Assembly (NCBI GenBank): GCA_021805275.1
Contig: JAJZFQ010000223.1
Coordinates: forward strand, 1-15,879
Origin: Pseudomonadota bacterium
GTDB taxonomy: Bacteria > Pseudomonadota > Gammaproteobacteria > Steroidobacterales > Steroidobacteraceae
Direction: 5' to 3'
DNA: 15,879 nucleotides
Shown: positions 1 to 7,705 of the stretch, one piece after another
Numbering within the stretch: the stretch's first letter is position 1
How the letters are laid out: every line of letters starts with the position of its first letter
Program-made: the position numbers and the translations under genes
The notes under the pieces: generated by a model
Database searches by the model: none
Seen by the model: the letters and a program-made list of their open reading frames with translations, nothing else
What the model was told of the DNA's origin: nothing

Positions 1-809
1 TGGGCGCTGCGCCACAGATCCCAGACATCGTTCGAAATGCGCCACAGGTTGGCGTCGCGGCGCAACTGCGCGAGCTGGTCGAGCGGTGCAGGTCCCGGGG
101 AGAGACTGAGCACCATCGGTCGGCCCGCGGCCCGCACCGCACGCGCCAGCATGCCGATCTCCGCGCCCACATACGGATGACTCGCGATGCAGTCCGCCTT
201 GATGAAATCGACGCCCCAGCGAGCATAGAGCCGCACGATCGAATCGTAGTAGGCCTGACCTGCGGCGTTGGCCGCCACACCCTCGTTGTCCGGATTCCAA
301 GGGCACGGCGCATCGGCCACCGCCGCCTGCCGGGCGCGAAACGACGAGCCGGCGATCGGCAGATTCGCACCGACCGCCCGGACGGGAATGCCGCGCAGGA
401 TGTGGATGCCGAATTTCAACCCCCGTGCATGCACGTAGTGCGCGAGCGGACCGAAGCCCTTGCCGCCGGCCGCGGAGGGGAATCGGTTCGGCGCCGGCAG
501 ATAGCGGCCGTCGCGATCGAGCGTCACGACCGACCCCTTCGCACCGCCGGCCGGCGTCGGATTGCGCACGAACCACTCCGCATCGATCACCGCGTAGCGC
601 CATCCATAACGACGCAGATGCCGGCTCATCCAACGAACGTTGGCGCGAAACTGCGCCTCGGTAATGGTCGTGCCGTAGGCGTCGTAGCTGTTCCATCCCA
701 TCGGCGGGCGGCGCGCCACCGGCGGCGCTGCGGCGAGCGCAGTGGCGCAGACCAGGAGCGCACCCGCAGCCCCGGCCGCCCACCGCAGCGGCGCGCTGCA
801 TCGGATCAT
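1..809 (-). CDS. GH27-family alpha-galactosidase-like enzyme, 3' end cut by window
   Basis: This is the N-terminal 269 codons of a secreted clan GH-D glycosidase; the gene runs off the left edge. It begins with ATG at 809, whose last two bases lie in the TGA of the GH31 gene (ATGA overlap), so translation is probably coupled. Residues 1-28 form a signal peptide (hydrophobic run, ALA-AAP cleavage region). The GH27 opening motif PPMGWNSYDAYG is at 35-46. VDFIKADC at 200-207 carries the expected nucleophile Asp206, and WRISNDVWD at 256-264 carries the expected acid/base Asp261, by comparison with the KxDxC and RxxxD motifs of the family. Known members cleave terminal alpha-galactose, and some cleave beta-L-arabinopyranose. 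The operon context of alpha-xylosidase and beta-galactosidase suggests it trims a hemicellulose side chain in the periplasm or at the cell surface. Family is clear; the exact sugar is not. Confidence 0.85.
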   Translation of the reverse strand, partial: MIRCSAPLRWAAGAAGALLVCATALAAAPPVARRPPMGWNSYDAYGTTITEAQFRANVRWMSRHLRRYGWRYAVIDAEWFVRNPTPAGGAKGSVVTLDRDGRYLPAPNRFPSAAGGKGFGPLAHYVHARGLKFGIHILRGIPVRAVGANLPIAGSSFRARQAAVADAPCPWNPDNEGVAANAAGQAYYDSIVRLYARWGVDFIKADCIASHPYVGAEIGMLARAVRAAGRPMVLSLSPGPAPLDQLAQLRRDANLWRISNDVWDLWRSA

Positions 810-3712
810 GTGCGCGCGCCCGACACGCCCACGCAGGCGCCACAGTGCACTCGTAGGGCCCGACCCGCATAGGTCACGACCGCATCCGCCGGGGCCTTGA
901 AGTCATCTCCCGAGCGCGCGCCCGGCCCGATCCAGCGGATGCGAAACTGTCGGGTGTGCACCATGCCGGGGAACGACCCGGTGCGCGCACCGATTGACAG
1001 CGTGCCGTCGGCCTGATCATACGAGAACGGAATCAGCGAATACTGGCCCTGCCGGTAGCCGCGGGTAGTGCCCTGATCCTCGTACAGCGTGAACCGGCCG
1101 CTGTGCCCGGTGTAGACCAGCAGCGTGATCGGCGCACGCGGCCGCTCACCGGTGTACTGGATCGCCGGCCCCACCGGCACGATCGAGCCGGCCCGCACGA
1201 ACAGCGGCAGGCGCGCCAACGGCGCGGCCACCGTGACGCTCTGACCACCGTGATAGACCCGATTGGTGAAGAAGTCATACCAACTGGCGCCGGCCGGCAG
1301 ATACACCCGCCAGCGGCGCGCCCGGTAGCGATACACGGGGCTGACCAGGAACGCCGGCCCGAACATGTACTCCGTGGCCATGCTGCGCACCTTCGGGTCG
1401 CTCGGGAACTCCATCTCGAGCGCGCGCATGATCGTGCCGTTCTTGCGCCAGGTGTCCCCGGCGAGCGTGTAGATGTAGGGCATCAGTCGGTAGCGCAGCT
1501 GGTCATAGGAGACCAGGACCCGATAGAGCTTCGTGCCCGGCGGGGAGAGATTGTAAATCTCCCGGTGCGGCATCTGGCCGTGCGAACGGAAGATCGGGCA
1601 GAACGCGCCGAACTCGAACCAGCGTGTGTTCAATTCACGCCACTCGGCGAGATTGGCGGCATCCGGATGCAGGTAGCGGCTCTCAGGTTGGTAGCCGCCG
1701 ATGTCCATCGTCCAGTTCGGCAGCCCCGAGAGCGAGAAGCTGATGCCGGCGGCGATCTGATTCTTCAGGTCGGACCAGCGCGGCGCGATGTCACCGCTCC
1801 ACACCGCCGCGCCGCAGCGCTGCAGCCCGGCGAAGCCCGAGCGCGACAGGATGAACGCGCGCCGATTCGGCCGGAACCTGAGGTTGCCGTGATACACCCC
1901 GCAGACATGTTCGAGCGCGTAGGCGTTGAAGAGTGCCGCGCCCGGCCCCAGCGGCGTGGGCGTCATGAAGGCCTCGCGCTCGGCGATGCTGGTGTTCGAC
2001 ACCATGTCCGGCTCGTCCGCGTCCAGCCACCAGGCATCCACGCCGAGCGCCCCGAGGGTGTGCTGGAGCTGGCGCCAGTACAGGTGGCGGGCCGCCGCCG
2101 AGAACGGATCGTAGAATCCGAACGTGTAGCCGGGTCCGACCCAGTCTTTGATGCCCAGTGTCTCCGGCAGCGTAAACATGCCGCCGAGCTTATCTAGCGC
2201 CTTGAAATGCCGCGTGCTCGGATAGAACTTCGGCCAGACCGAAATCATGAAGTGCGCGTGCAGCGCATGCACCTGGGCAATCATCGCGCGCGGATGCGGG
2301 TAGCGCGTCGGATCGAAGCGATCCGAGCCCCACGCATCATCTTTCCAATAGCGCCAATCCTGCACGATGTTGTCGAGCGGAATACCGAGCGCGCGGTACT
2401 TCTGCACCACGCCGAGCAGTTGGCGTTGGGTCTGGTAGTGATCCCGGCTCTGCCAGAACCCGTATGCCCAGCGCGGCAGGAGCACCGCCCGGCCGGTGAC
2501 GAAGCGGTATCCGGCGATGACCTGATCGAGGTCCGCACCGTGAATGAAGTAAAAATCGATGGCCCGGCCGGCCTGCGAATACAGTGAGAGCCGGCGGCGC
2601 ACCGCGGCCGGTCGGGGCGGACGGTGCAGCAGCGCAATGTAACCGCCGTCACGATGCCAGACCAGACGGATCGGGACCCGTTGGCCGGCGTGCAGACGCA
2701 CGCGGAAGTTCCGATACCAGGGGTTCCAGTTCTGCCGCCAGGCATCGATAATTTTCCGGCCGCCGATCCACAGCTGCTGATAGTCGCTGCCGTACAGGCT
2801 GAAGGTGTGCAATCCGCTCTTGCGCGCCTCGATCTGCCCCGTCCAGATCACCTTCACGTGAGCGTGCTTGAGCAGCGCCTGCGGGAACGAACGCGGAGGC
2901 TTCCCGTGCCAGGTCAGGTACTGATCGTCGATATTGCGCTCGGTCCGCTCGAGCACCAGCTTGCCGTGCACGTAGTAGCGAGCCGTGAGCCCGCCGCGCT
3001 GACCCTTCGCGTTGTAGAGCACCAGGCTCTGGGCGAGCTGCTGCCAGGGCCGTGGATTACCGAAGCGCGTGATCGAGGTGTTGTCCCAGAGGATGCCGTA
3101 GTGACGGCTCGACACGACGAAGGGCACGACGACATTCATGTTGTGCTGCGCGAGCGTGAGACTGCGGCCCTTGTAATCGATGAGGCCGGTCTGGTGCTGT
3201 CCGAGCCCGTAGAATGCCTCGGCGCGGGCCGATTCGAACTGCTGACGGATCGCGAAGTACCGATCGCCGTCGATCGTCACGGGTTTGAAACTGGTGCCGC
3301 CCGGTAACTCGCGCGAGAGCACCTGACCGCGCGCGTTGCGAAAGACGACCTGGCCATCGCCCAGGTGCACCTGCGCGGTCAGATCCGCCGTGCTGAGCGC
3401 AACGGTATTGCCAGTCTGACGCACCGTGAACGGCACGCCTGAGCCGACGGTCCGAACCGCCATGAGACTCTTCGGCAGCGTCAGGCTCGAACCCGGGAAC
3501 GCGGTCACTCGGATGATCTGCGGTGAGAGCGCCTCGAGGCGCACCCGCCGTGCCGCGCCGCCGCTCGGCGTGACGATGACGCCGTCGGCAATCCGCTCGA
3601 CCGCCCCGGCCGCGCGCGCCGCATCCGGCACCAGCACCGCGGTGAGCACGGCCCATCCGAGCAGGCCGCCGGTCAAGATGCGGCGCACTGCCGTGAAGTC
3701 GTTCTGTGACAT
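806..3712 (-). CDS. xyl31A: GH31 alpha-xylosidase with PA14 insert (xyloglucan side-chain type)
   Basis: A 968-residue GH31 glycosidase, predicted to remove alpha-xylose from the non-reducing end of xyloglucan oligosaccharides. It has an N-terminal signal peptide (residues 1-35, ending AARA-AG), an N-terminal beta-sandwich with the family motif FYGLGQHQTG (167-176), a PA14 domain inserted at about 240-365, a (beta/alpha)8 barrel from about 400, and C-terminal beta domains from about 755. WWLDADEPD (561-569) supplies the nucleophile Asp564, and WSGD (638-641) supplies the acid/base Asp641. The PA14 insert is the hallmark of Cellvibrio Xyl31A-type xyloglucan alpha-xylosidases, where it helps bind longer oligosaccharides. 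Start ATG 3712 follows a GAGGAA ribosome site 8 nt upstream and lies 16 bp after the GH35 stop, so the two are one operon; its TGA overlaps the GH27 start. Alpha-glucosidase or transglucosidase activity is the main alternative. The gene symbol is by analogy. Confidence 0.88.
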   Translation of the reverse strand: MSQNDFTAVRRILTGGLLGWAVLTAVLVPDAARAAGAVERIADGVIVTPSGGAARRVRLEALSPQIIRVTAFPGSSLTLPKSLMAVRTVGSGVPFTVRQTGNTVALSTADLTAQVHLGDGQVVFRNARGQVLSRELPGGTSFKPVTIDGDRYFAIRQQFESARAEAFYGLGQHQTGLIDYKGRSLTLAQHNMNVVVPFVVSSRHYGILWDNTSITRFGNPRPWQQLAQSLVLYNAKGQRGGLTARYYVHGKLVLERTERNIDDQYLTWHGKPPRSFPQALLKHAHVKVIWTGQIEARKSGLHTFSLYGSDYQQLWIGGRKIIDAWRQNWNPWYRNFRVRLHAGQRVPIRLVWHRDGGYIALLHRPPRPAAVRRRLSLYSQAGRAIDFYFIHGADLDQVIAGYRFVTGRAVLLPRWAYGFWQSRDHYQTQRQLLGVVQKYRALGIPLDNIVQDWRYWKDDAWGSDRFDPTRYPHPRAMIAQVHALHAHFMISVWPKFYPSTRHFKALDKLGGMFTLPETLGIKDWVGPGYTFGFYDPFSAAARHLYWRQLQHTLGALGVDAWWLDADEPDMVSNTSIAEREAFMTPTPLGPGAALFNAYALEHVCGVYHGNLRFRPNRRAFILSRSGFAGLQRCGAAVWSGDIAPRWSDLKNQIAAGISFSLSGLPNWTMDIGGYQPESRYLHPDAANLAEWRELNTRWFEFGAFCPIFRSHGQMPHREIYNLSPPGTKLYRVLVSYDQLRYRLMPYIYTLAGDTWRKNGTIMRALEMEFPSDPKVRSMATEYMFGPAFLVSPVYRYRARRWRVYLPAGASWYDFFTNRVYHGGQSVTVAAPLARLPLFVRAGSIVPVGPAIQYTGERPRAPITLLVYTGHSGRFTLYEDQGTTRGYRQGQYSLIPFSYDQADGTLSIGARTGSFPGMVHTRQFRIRWIGPGARSGDDFKAPADAVVTYAGRALRVHCGACVGVSGART

Positions 3713-3728
3713 GAGTCGTTCCTCGAGG

Positions 3729-5333
3729 TCAGTAAGTCCCCAGGTGCACGTGCAGCACCTGCGGGATGGAGGTGAAGTTCAGGCCCCAATCGGTCTGGTC
3801 TCCGTTCCAGATGCGCATGAAGCGCCACCGACCGTCGGCGTAGCGGCCCTGAACGACGCGGGCGTACAGCGGGTACTCGCCGGGGCGCGCATGCGCCAGA
3901 GAAAAGCTGACACGCGCGTGCACACCGGTCACGAGGAACTCGTTCGGACCGAGCTGCGCAATGAGCGCACCGCCGTCAGGCGCCGCCCGGTGCGTGCGTG
4001 CCGTCGTGCCGAACATCGGCATGTCGTAGGTCACTTCGGCCCGCCAGCGTCCGAGCGCGAGAGTCTGCGCCCGCCCATCGTCCGGCTCCGCCACGGCGTG
4101 CAGTCGGCCGGCGAAACTCAGCCGCGCGAGCAGCGACTGCATGGGCCGAAGCAGCCGGTATTCCAGTGCAAAGGGCGCGAGTGTCGCGGCGTCGACCACG
4201 CGCGCGCCGAGCGGATAATTGGCGTACCCGGTGAAATCGATGCCGAACGGATCGAAGCCGATGGCCTGGTGGCCGAGGGCGGCAAAGAGATAGCGCGCAT
4301 AGGGTGCAGCATTGCCGGTCTCGGCCACGAACAGGGCGTTGTCGGGACGGTGATACAGCTGCAGCACCCGCCGATAGCGTACCGAGTCGGGCATGTAGAT
4401 GTCCGGCCCGATCAGTGCGATGTCAGGCGCCGCCGCCTTCCACACCCCGAGTGCATCGTCGGTCGGCCCACCGCTCTCGTAGGTGACCGGCGGACCGGGA
4501 TGCAGCGGATCGCGCAGCGCCGCATTGACGTACATCGGCAGAGGATCGATTGCCTGGCCGGCAGCGGCCACTTTCTCGACGAAGCGGGCGATGTTCCAGG
4601 CATGAAAGAACTCACCGGCCTTCGCTCCGAACAGCTCACGCCAGGTGCCCGCTCCGAGGTGCAACGCCCGTCGCAACCGCACCGGTACGGGCCCAGCGAA
4701 CAGCCGATCGGCGCGCGCGGAGTAATCGCGCACGCAGCCGTAGGTGCCGGTCTCATTCTCAACCTGCACCATGATCACGGTGTGCTCGGGGTCGATCGCC
4801 TTGACGTGGCGCATCAGGGCCACGAACGCACGCCGGTCGGCCGCGAGCGTCGCGTGCGCGAGCGGCGAAAGCGAGGGCATCGGCCGGCCCTGGCGGTTGA
4901 CGACCCGCGGAAATCGGCGGTTGTCGAGCTTCACCCAGTCCGGGGTGTACCCCGGTCCGCCGTTCTTCCAGGTTCCGAACCAGAGCAGAATGGCATGCAG
5001 ATGATGACGGCGCGCGGCGCGTACGAACTGATCGAGAAACGAAAAGTCGAAGTGCCCCTCGCGCGGCTCGATCTGTTCCCAGGCGATGGGCATGACGATG
5101 GTGTTGGCGTCGATCGCGCGCATCGCCGGCCACACCAGCGGCAGCATTGCATCGTAATTGCTGGAGTTGTTGACCTGGGCGGCGAGCACTAGGTATGGCT
5201 TGCCGCCGACCTCGAGCTCATAGCGGCCGTGCGCCCGGATCAACCGCGGTGCCGGCTCGGCGTGGACGCTCGGGGCGAGCAGCACCCCGAGGACCAGCGC
5301 CGTCCGTGCAACGATCCCCAACGTGTGTCTCAT
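3729..5333 (-). CDS. bgl35A: GH35 beta-galactosidase, Bgl35A-like
   Basis: A 534-residue secreted GH35 enzyme of the short type with a C-terminal DUF5597-like beta domain, the architecture of Cellvibrio Bgl35A, which removes beta-galactose from xyloglucan side chains. The signal peptide is residues 1-25 (cleavage near VHA-EP). The barrel occupies about 30-390: WEQIEPREGHFDF at 85-97 is typical of GH35/GH42, VENETG at 191-196 carries the acid/base Glu194, and FVAETGN at 335-341 carries the nucleophile Glu338. ATG 5333 is preceded by a strong purine run (GGGGGGAGGG). It is the first gene of a three-gene operon with GH31 and GH27. A palindromic operator lies 42 bp upstream of the start codon, so this operon probably has its own promoter. 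Other beta-galactoside substrates are possible, but the GH31 partner makes xyloglucan the best guess. Confidence 0.87.
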   Translation of the reverse strand: MRHTLGIVARTALVLGVLLAPSVHAEPAPRLIRAHGRYELEVGGKPYLVLAAQVNNSSNYDAMLPLVWPAMRAIDANTIVMPIAWEQIEPREGHFDFSFLDQFVRAARRHHLHAILLWFGTWKNGGPGYTPDWVKLDNRRFPRVVNRQGRPMPSLSPLAHATLAADRRAFVALMRHVKAIDPEHTVIMVQVENETGTYGCVRDYSARADRLFAGPVPVRLRRALHLGAGTWRELFGAKAGEFFHAWNIARFVEKVAAAGQAIDPLPMYVNAALRDPLHPGPPVTYESGGPTDDALGVWKAAAPDIALIGPDIYMPDSVRYRRVLQLYHRPDNALFVAETGNAAPYARYLFAALGHQAIGFDPFGIDFTGYANYPLGARVVDAATLAPFALEYRLLRPMQSLLARLSFAGRLHAVAEPDDGRAQTLALGRWRAEVTYDMPMFGTTARTHRAAPDGGALIAQLGPNEFLVTGVHARVSFSLAHARPGEYPLYARVVQGRYADGRWRFMRIWNGDQTDWGLNFTSIPQVLHVHLGTY

Positions 5334-5374
5334 CCACCCTCCCCCCGACCGCCGCGCTCATCGCCCGGCGGGCA

Positions 5375-5388
5375 TGGTAACGCTATCA
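5375..5388. promoter_or_regulatory. LacI-family-like operator upstream of bgl35A
   Basis: TGGTAACGCTATCA is an imperfect palindrome centred on CG at 5381/5382. It extends to CATGGTAACGCTATCATG (5373-5390) with only two mismatched pairs. Near-identical copies occur at 12584-12597, 12598-12611 and 15094-15107. The central-CG form is typical of LacI-family operators and resembles the XylR box reported in Xanthomonas (about TGGTAGCGCTAACA, recalled from the literature). Its position 42 bp before the bgl35A ATG suits repression of the glycosidase operon. The binding protein is not encoded here. Confidence 0.65.
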
Positions 5389-5428
5389 TGCTTGCCGGGC
5401 CATGCCAGCTTTCCGCCCCGGATGCGCT

Positions 5429-5457
5429 CCGCACGCCGCGGCGCGGCGCGCCTGCGG
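5429..5457 (-). terminator. GC-rich hairpin after the secreted-protein gene (terminator-like, no U-tract)
   Basis: An inner perfect repeat CGCCGCG-G-CGCGGCG (5434-5448) sits inside outer arms CCGCA (5429-5433) and TGCGG (5453-5457), with a 4-nt bulge. It lies just past the stop codon at 5467 and before the bgl35A operator, where an end to the upstream transcript would be expected. No U-run follows on the minus strand, so it may slow, stabilise or process RNA rather than terminate. Confidence 0.35.
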
Positions 5458-5466
5458 TGTCGGCAC

Positions 5467-6120
5467 TCATTGGGCGCCCCGCGCCTGAATGGTGAAGGTG
5501 TATTGCGCGCCCGCAAATGCCACGTCGACGTGCACAGAGTGCGGTTCATGGCGCCCGAAACGCACCGGACGCGTGACCACCTCGCCACCGTGCACCTGGC
5601 CGGGTGCAATCCGCATCGGCTGCAGGATGGCCGCCTTGAGGTTCGCACGTTGCCGCTGCAGCGTGCGCCGTTCCGAGCCACTGCGCCGCCGCTGCGAGGC
5701 GATCTGCGTGTCCTCGGTGTCACCGCCCGCGAAATTCTGCAGATTTGGCTGTCCCGAGCGGTCATACGTCACCGTCGGCCCTCCCGATGAGGCGATCTCA
5801 TACGAGTGCGTGCCGCCTGACGCATCGGCGTGGCCTCGGGTTTGGGCCAGGAGCGCCGCGAGACTCATCAGCGGCACCGCCGTTCCGCGTGCCGTGGTGA
5901 TCCGAATGTCAGCCGGGCCAAACGTCTGAGTGTGATGCGTGCGATTCAATGCGACGATTTTCATGATCAGTTCCCCGCCGGGGCGCAGCGGCTCCGGCAG
6001 GATGACCACCTCTGCGCGGGCATTGCTTGCGGTGAGTGGCGCACTGGCCGCGCACGCGCCCCCCAGTCCCAGCGCCCCAAGCATCGCGGCGGCAAGCGAG
6101 ATCGCGAAGGTGTTTTTCAT
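5467..6120 (-). CDS. Secreted protein of unknown function, 217 aa
   Basis: I do not recognise a family. Residues 1-25 form a Sec signal peptide (MKNTF start, long Ala/Leu/Gly hydrophobic run, cleavage near ACA-AS). The single Cys in this region lacks a canonical lipobox, so a lipoprotein is unlikely. The mature part alternates short beta-like strands with a polar, Gly/Ser/Asp-rich and then Arg/Gln-rich middle (about 95-165, including QRRRSGSERRTLQRQR), and ends in strands such as HSVHVDVAFAG. This suggests a small beta-sandwich with an insert. Start ATG 6120 is chosen over an in-frame ATG at 6132 because GGAGAC lies correctly spaced before it. It is 15 bp after the halogenase-like gene and so probably is the last gene of the receptor-halogenase operon. 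Periplasmic or surface location is inferred; no function is proposed. Confidence 0.7.
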   Translation of the reverse strand: MKNTFAISLAAAMLGALGLGGACAASAPLTASNARAEVVILPEPLRPGGELIMKIVALNRTHHTQTFGPADIRITTARGTAVPLMSLAALLAQTRGHADASGGTHSYEIASSGGPTVTYDRSGQPNLQNFAGGDTEDTQIASQRRRSGSERRTLQRQRANLKAAILQPMRIAPGQVHGGEVVTRPVRFGRHEPHSVHVDVAFAGAQYTFTIQARGAQ

Positions 6121-6124
6121 GACG

Positions 6125-6130
6125 GTCTCC
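6125..6130 (-). promoter_or_regulatory. Ribosome binding site deciding the start of the secreted-protein gene
   Basis: On the minus strand GGAGAC is separated from ATG 6120 by four bases. It includes most of the codon following the alternative ATG at 6132, which itself lacks a good upstream site. This favours the shorter 217-residue product. Confidence 0.5.
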
Positions 6131-6135
6131 ATGCA

Positions 6136-7689
6136 TCAGGGATCCTCTGCCGAGCGTTCGACTTCGTGCGGCGCGCGGCAGTGTCGTGTGATGAACGCCT
6201 CGTGAGTCGGCATCAACTCGGCGGCCTGCTGAATGCTGCGGTGCGCGAGCGCGAGGCGCTGCCTGAGCGAATCGTCTGCGCCCACTGCAGCTAGAGGATC
6301 GGCACGCTCCGGAACGATCCCCTGACCGAGCAGCACGGCGATCCAGCTCGTCTCGAGGAATAATTCGTGGCCGAGCGGAATCAATCGGCCGTGAGCCCGG
6401 AAGTGCGCAATCTTCTCGGCGAGCAGTTCCGGGATCGGCATGTCGCGACAGTAGCGCCACAGCGGGCTGTCACGCCGCTGTCCGGCTTTGTAATGCAGGA
6501 TGATGAAGTCGCGGATCCGTTCGAATTCCAGCCGTGACTGGCGGTTGAACTCCTCGCGCAAGCGCGGCTCGAAATCCCGATCGGGCAGATAGCGCAGCAG
6601 CCGCGTGAGCGCCGTCTGGACGAGGTGGATGCTGGTCGACTCCAACGGCTCGAGAAATCCGCTCGCCAGCCCGAGCGCAACGCAGTTCTTCGCCCAGGCG
6701 AGACGGCGCATGCCGGTGGTGAAGCGGATCGTGCGCGGCTCGGCGAGCGCCTCGCCCTCGAGACTGCCGAGCAACGCCTCGGCCGCTTGATCCTGGCCCA
6801 GATGCTCGCTGCAGTAGACGTATCCGTTGCCGACCCGGTGCTGCAGCGGGATACGCCACTGCCAGCCCGCCTCGCGTGCACTCGCGCGCGTGTAGGGAGT
6901 CAGCGGGCCGCTGCCCCGGCACGGTACGGTCACCGCCCGGTCGCACGGCAGCCACGCACTCCAGTCTTCATAGCCGCACTGCAACGCCTGCTCGATCAGC
7001 AGCGCGCGAAACCCGGTACAGTCGATGAACAGATCCCCCTCGAGGCGCTCACCGCCCTCGAGCCGCAGCGCCTCGATGAACCCATCCGCGCCTCGCAACT
7101 CGACCTCGAGCACCCTGCGATCGTGCCGGATCACGCCATGTTGCTCGGCGTAGCGGCGCAGAAACTGCGCGTATCGCGCCGCATCGAAGTGATAGGCATA
7201 GGTGAACCGCGAAGCGACCGAGCGCGGATCCTGGCTCGGCCGGTTGAAGCGCCCGAGCCGAGCGGCGCGCGCCGCGAGCGAGAACTCCTCGAGGGGCGGT
7301 GCGTCCCCGAGCGCGTTCAGCCGCAACCAGTAATGATGAAACTCGGTGATCTCAGGCGCTGCACCGTAGAAGCCGAACGGATGGAAGTACCGGTGGCCCG
7401 GTCGCATCCAGTCGACGAACTCTATGCCGAGCTTGAAGGTCCCCCCGACGCTGCGCACGAACTCGTTCTCCTCGAGCCCGAGCAGCCGGTTGAACGCGTG
7501 CAGCGGCGGAATCGTCGCCTCACCCACACCGACTGTGGCGATCTGCGAGGATTCGATCAGCTCGATGCGGCAGAACTGTGTGCCCAACACCCGCGAGAGC
7601 GCCGCGGCGGCCATCCACCCGGCCGTGCCGCCACCGACGATGACGATGCTGCGCAGGCGCCGTTCAGAAGACCACTGGGATGCCGTCAC
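6136..7689 (-). CDS. Flavin-dependent halogenase-like protein (tryptophan halogenase family), second copy
   Basis: A 517-residue FAD-dependent protein of the tryptophan halogenase family. The dinucleotide-binding loop GGGTAGW is at 19-25. The lysine that forms or holds the active halogenating species in characterised members is present in TFKLGIEF (Lys86). The family signature WxWxIP appears as WQWRIP (276-281). The active-site glutamate of PrnA-type enzymes is matched by Glu350 in EPLESTSI. The start is GTG 7689, 16 bp after the stop of the upstream paralogue, with an AGGA-type site close by. There is no signal peptide, so it is cytoplasmic. Such genes are frequent beside TonB-dependent receptors in Xanthomonas-type and Caulobacter-type genomes, where their physiological substrate is unknown; reported activity of relatives is on free indoles. 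No flavin reductase partner is visible. All key residues look intact, but halogenation is not proven. Confidence 0.85.
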   Translation of the reverse strand: MTASQWSSERRLRSIVIVGGGTAGWMAAAALSRVLGTQFCRIELIESSQIATVGVGEATIPPLHAFNRLLGLEENEFVRSVGGTFKLGIEFVDWMRPGHRYFHPFGFYGAAPEITEFHHYWLRLNALGDAPPLEEFSLAARAARLGRFNRPSQDPRSVASRFTYAYHFDAARYAQFLRRYAEQHGVIRHDRRVLEVELRGADGFIEALRLEGGERLEGDLFIDCTGFRALLIEQALQCGYEDWSAWLPCDRAVTVPCRGSGPLTPYTRASAREAGWQWRIPLQHRVGNGYVYCSEHLGQDQAAEALLGSLEGEALAEPRTIRFTTGMRRLAWAKNCVALGLASGFLEPLESTSIHLVQTALTRLLRYLPDRDFEPRLREEFNRQSRLEFERIRDFIILHYKAGQRRDSPLWRYCRDMPIPELLAEKIAHFRAHGRLIPLGHELFLETSWIAVLLGQGIVPERADPLAAVGADDSLRQRLALAHRSIQQAAELMPTHEAFITRHCRAPHEVERSAEDP

Positions 7690-7705
7690 GCTCCTGTCCT
7701 GCCCA

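Noticed and set aside
4366..4386. Possible extra operator-like string GATAGCGTACCG inside the GH35 gene
   Set aside because: It is one base short in the core, not palindromic, and lies within coding sequence.
3426..5192. Long plus-strand open frame (588 codons) opposite the GH35 and GH31 genes
   Set aside because: Its translation is rich in Arg, His and Pro with no recognisable motif, and the opposite strand carries an intact, motif-complete glycosidase. It is a by-product of high GC.
6040..6060. Lipoprotein signal in the 217-residue secreted protein
   Set aside because: The Cys is preceded by GGA rather than a Leu/Ala-Ser-Gly/Ala lipobox, so ordinary signal peptidase I cleavage is more likely.
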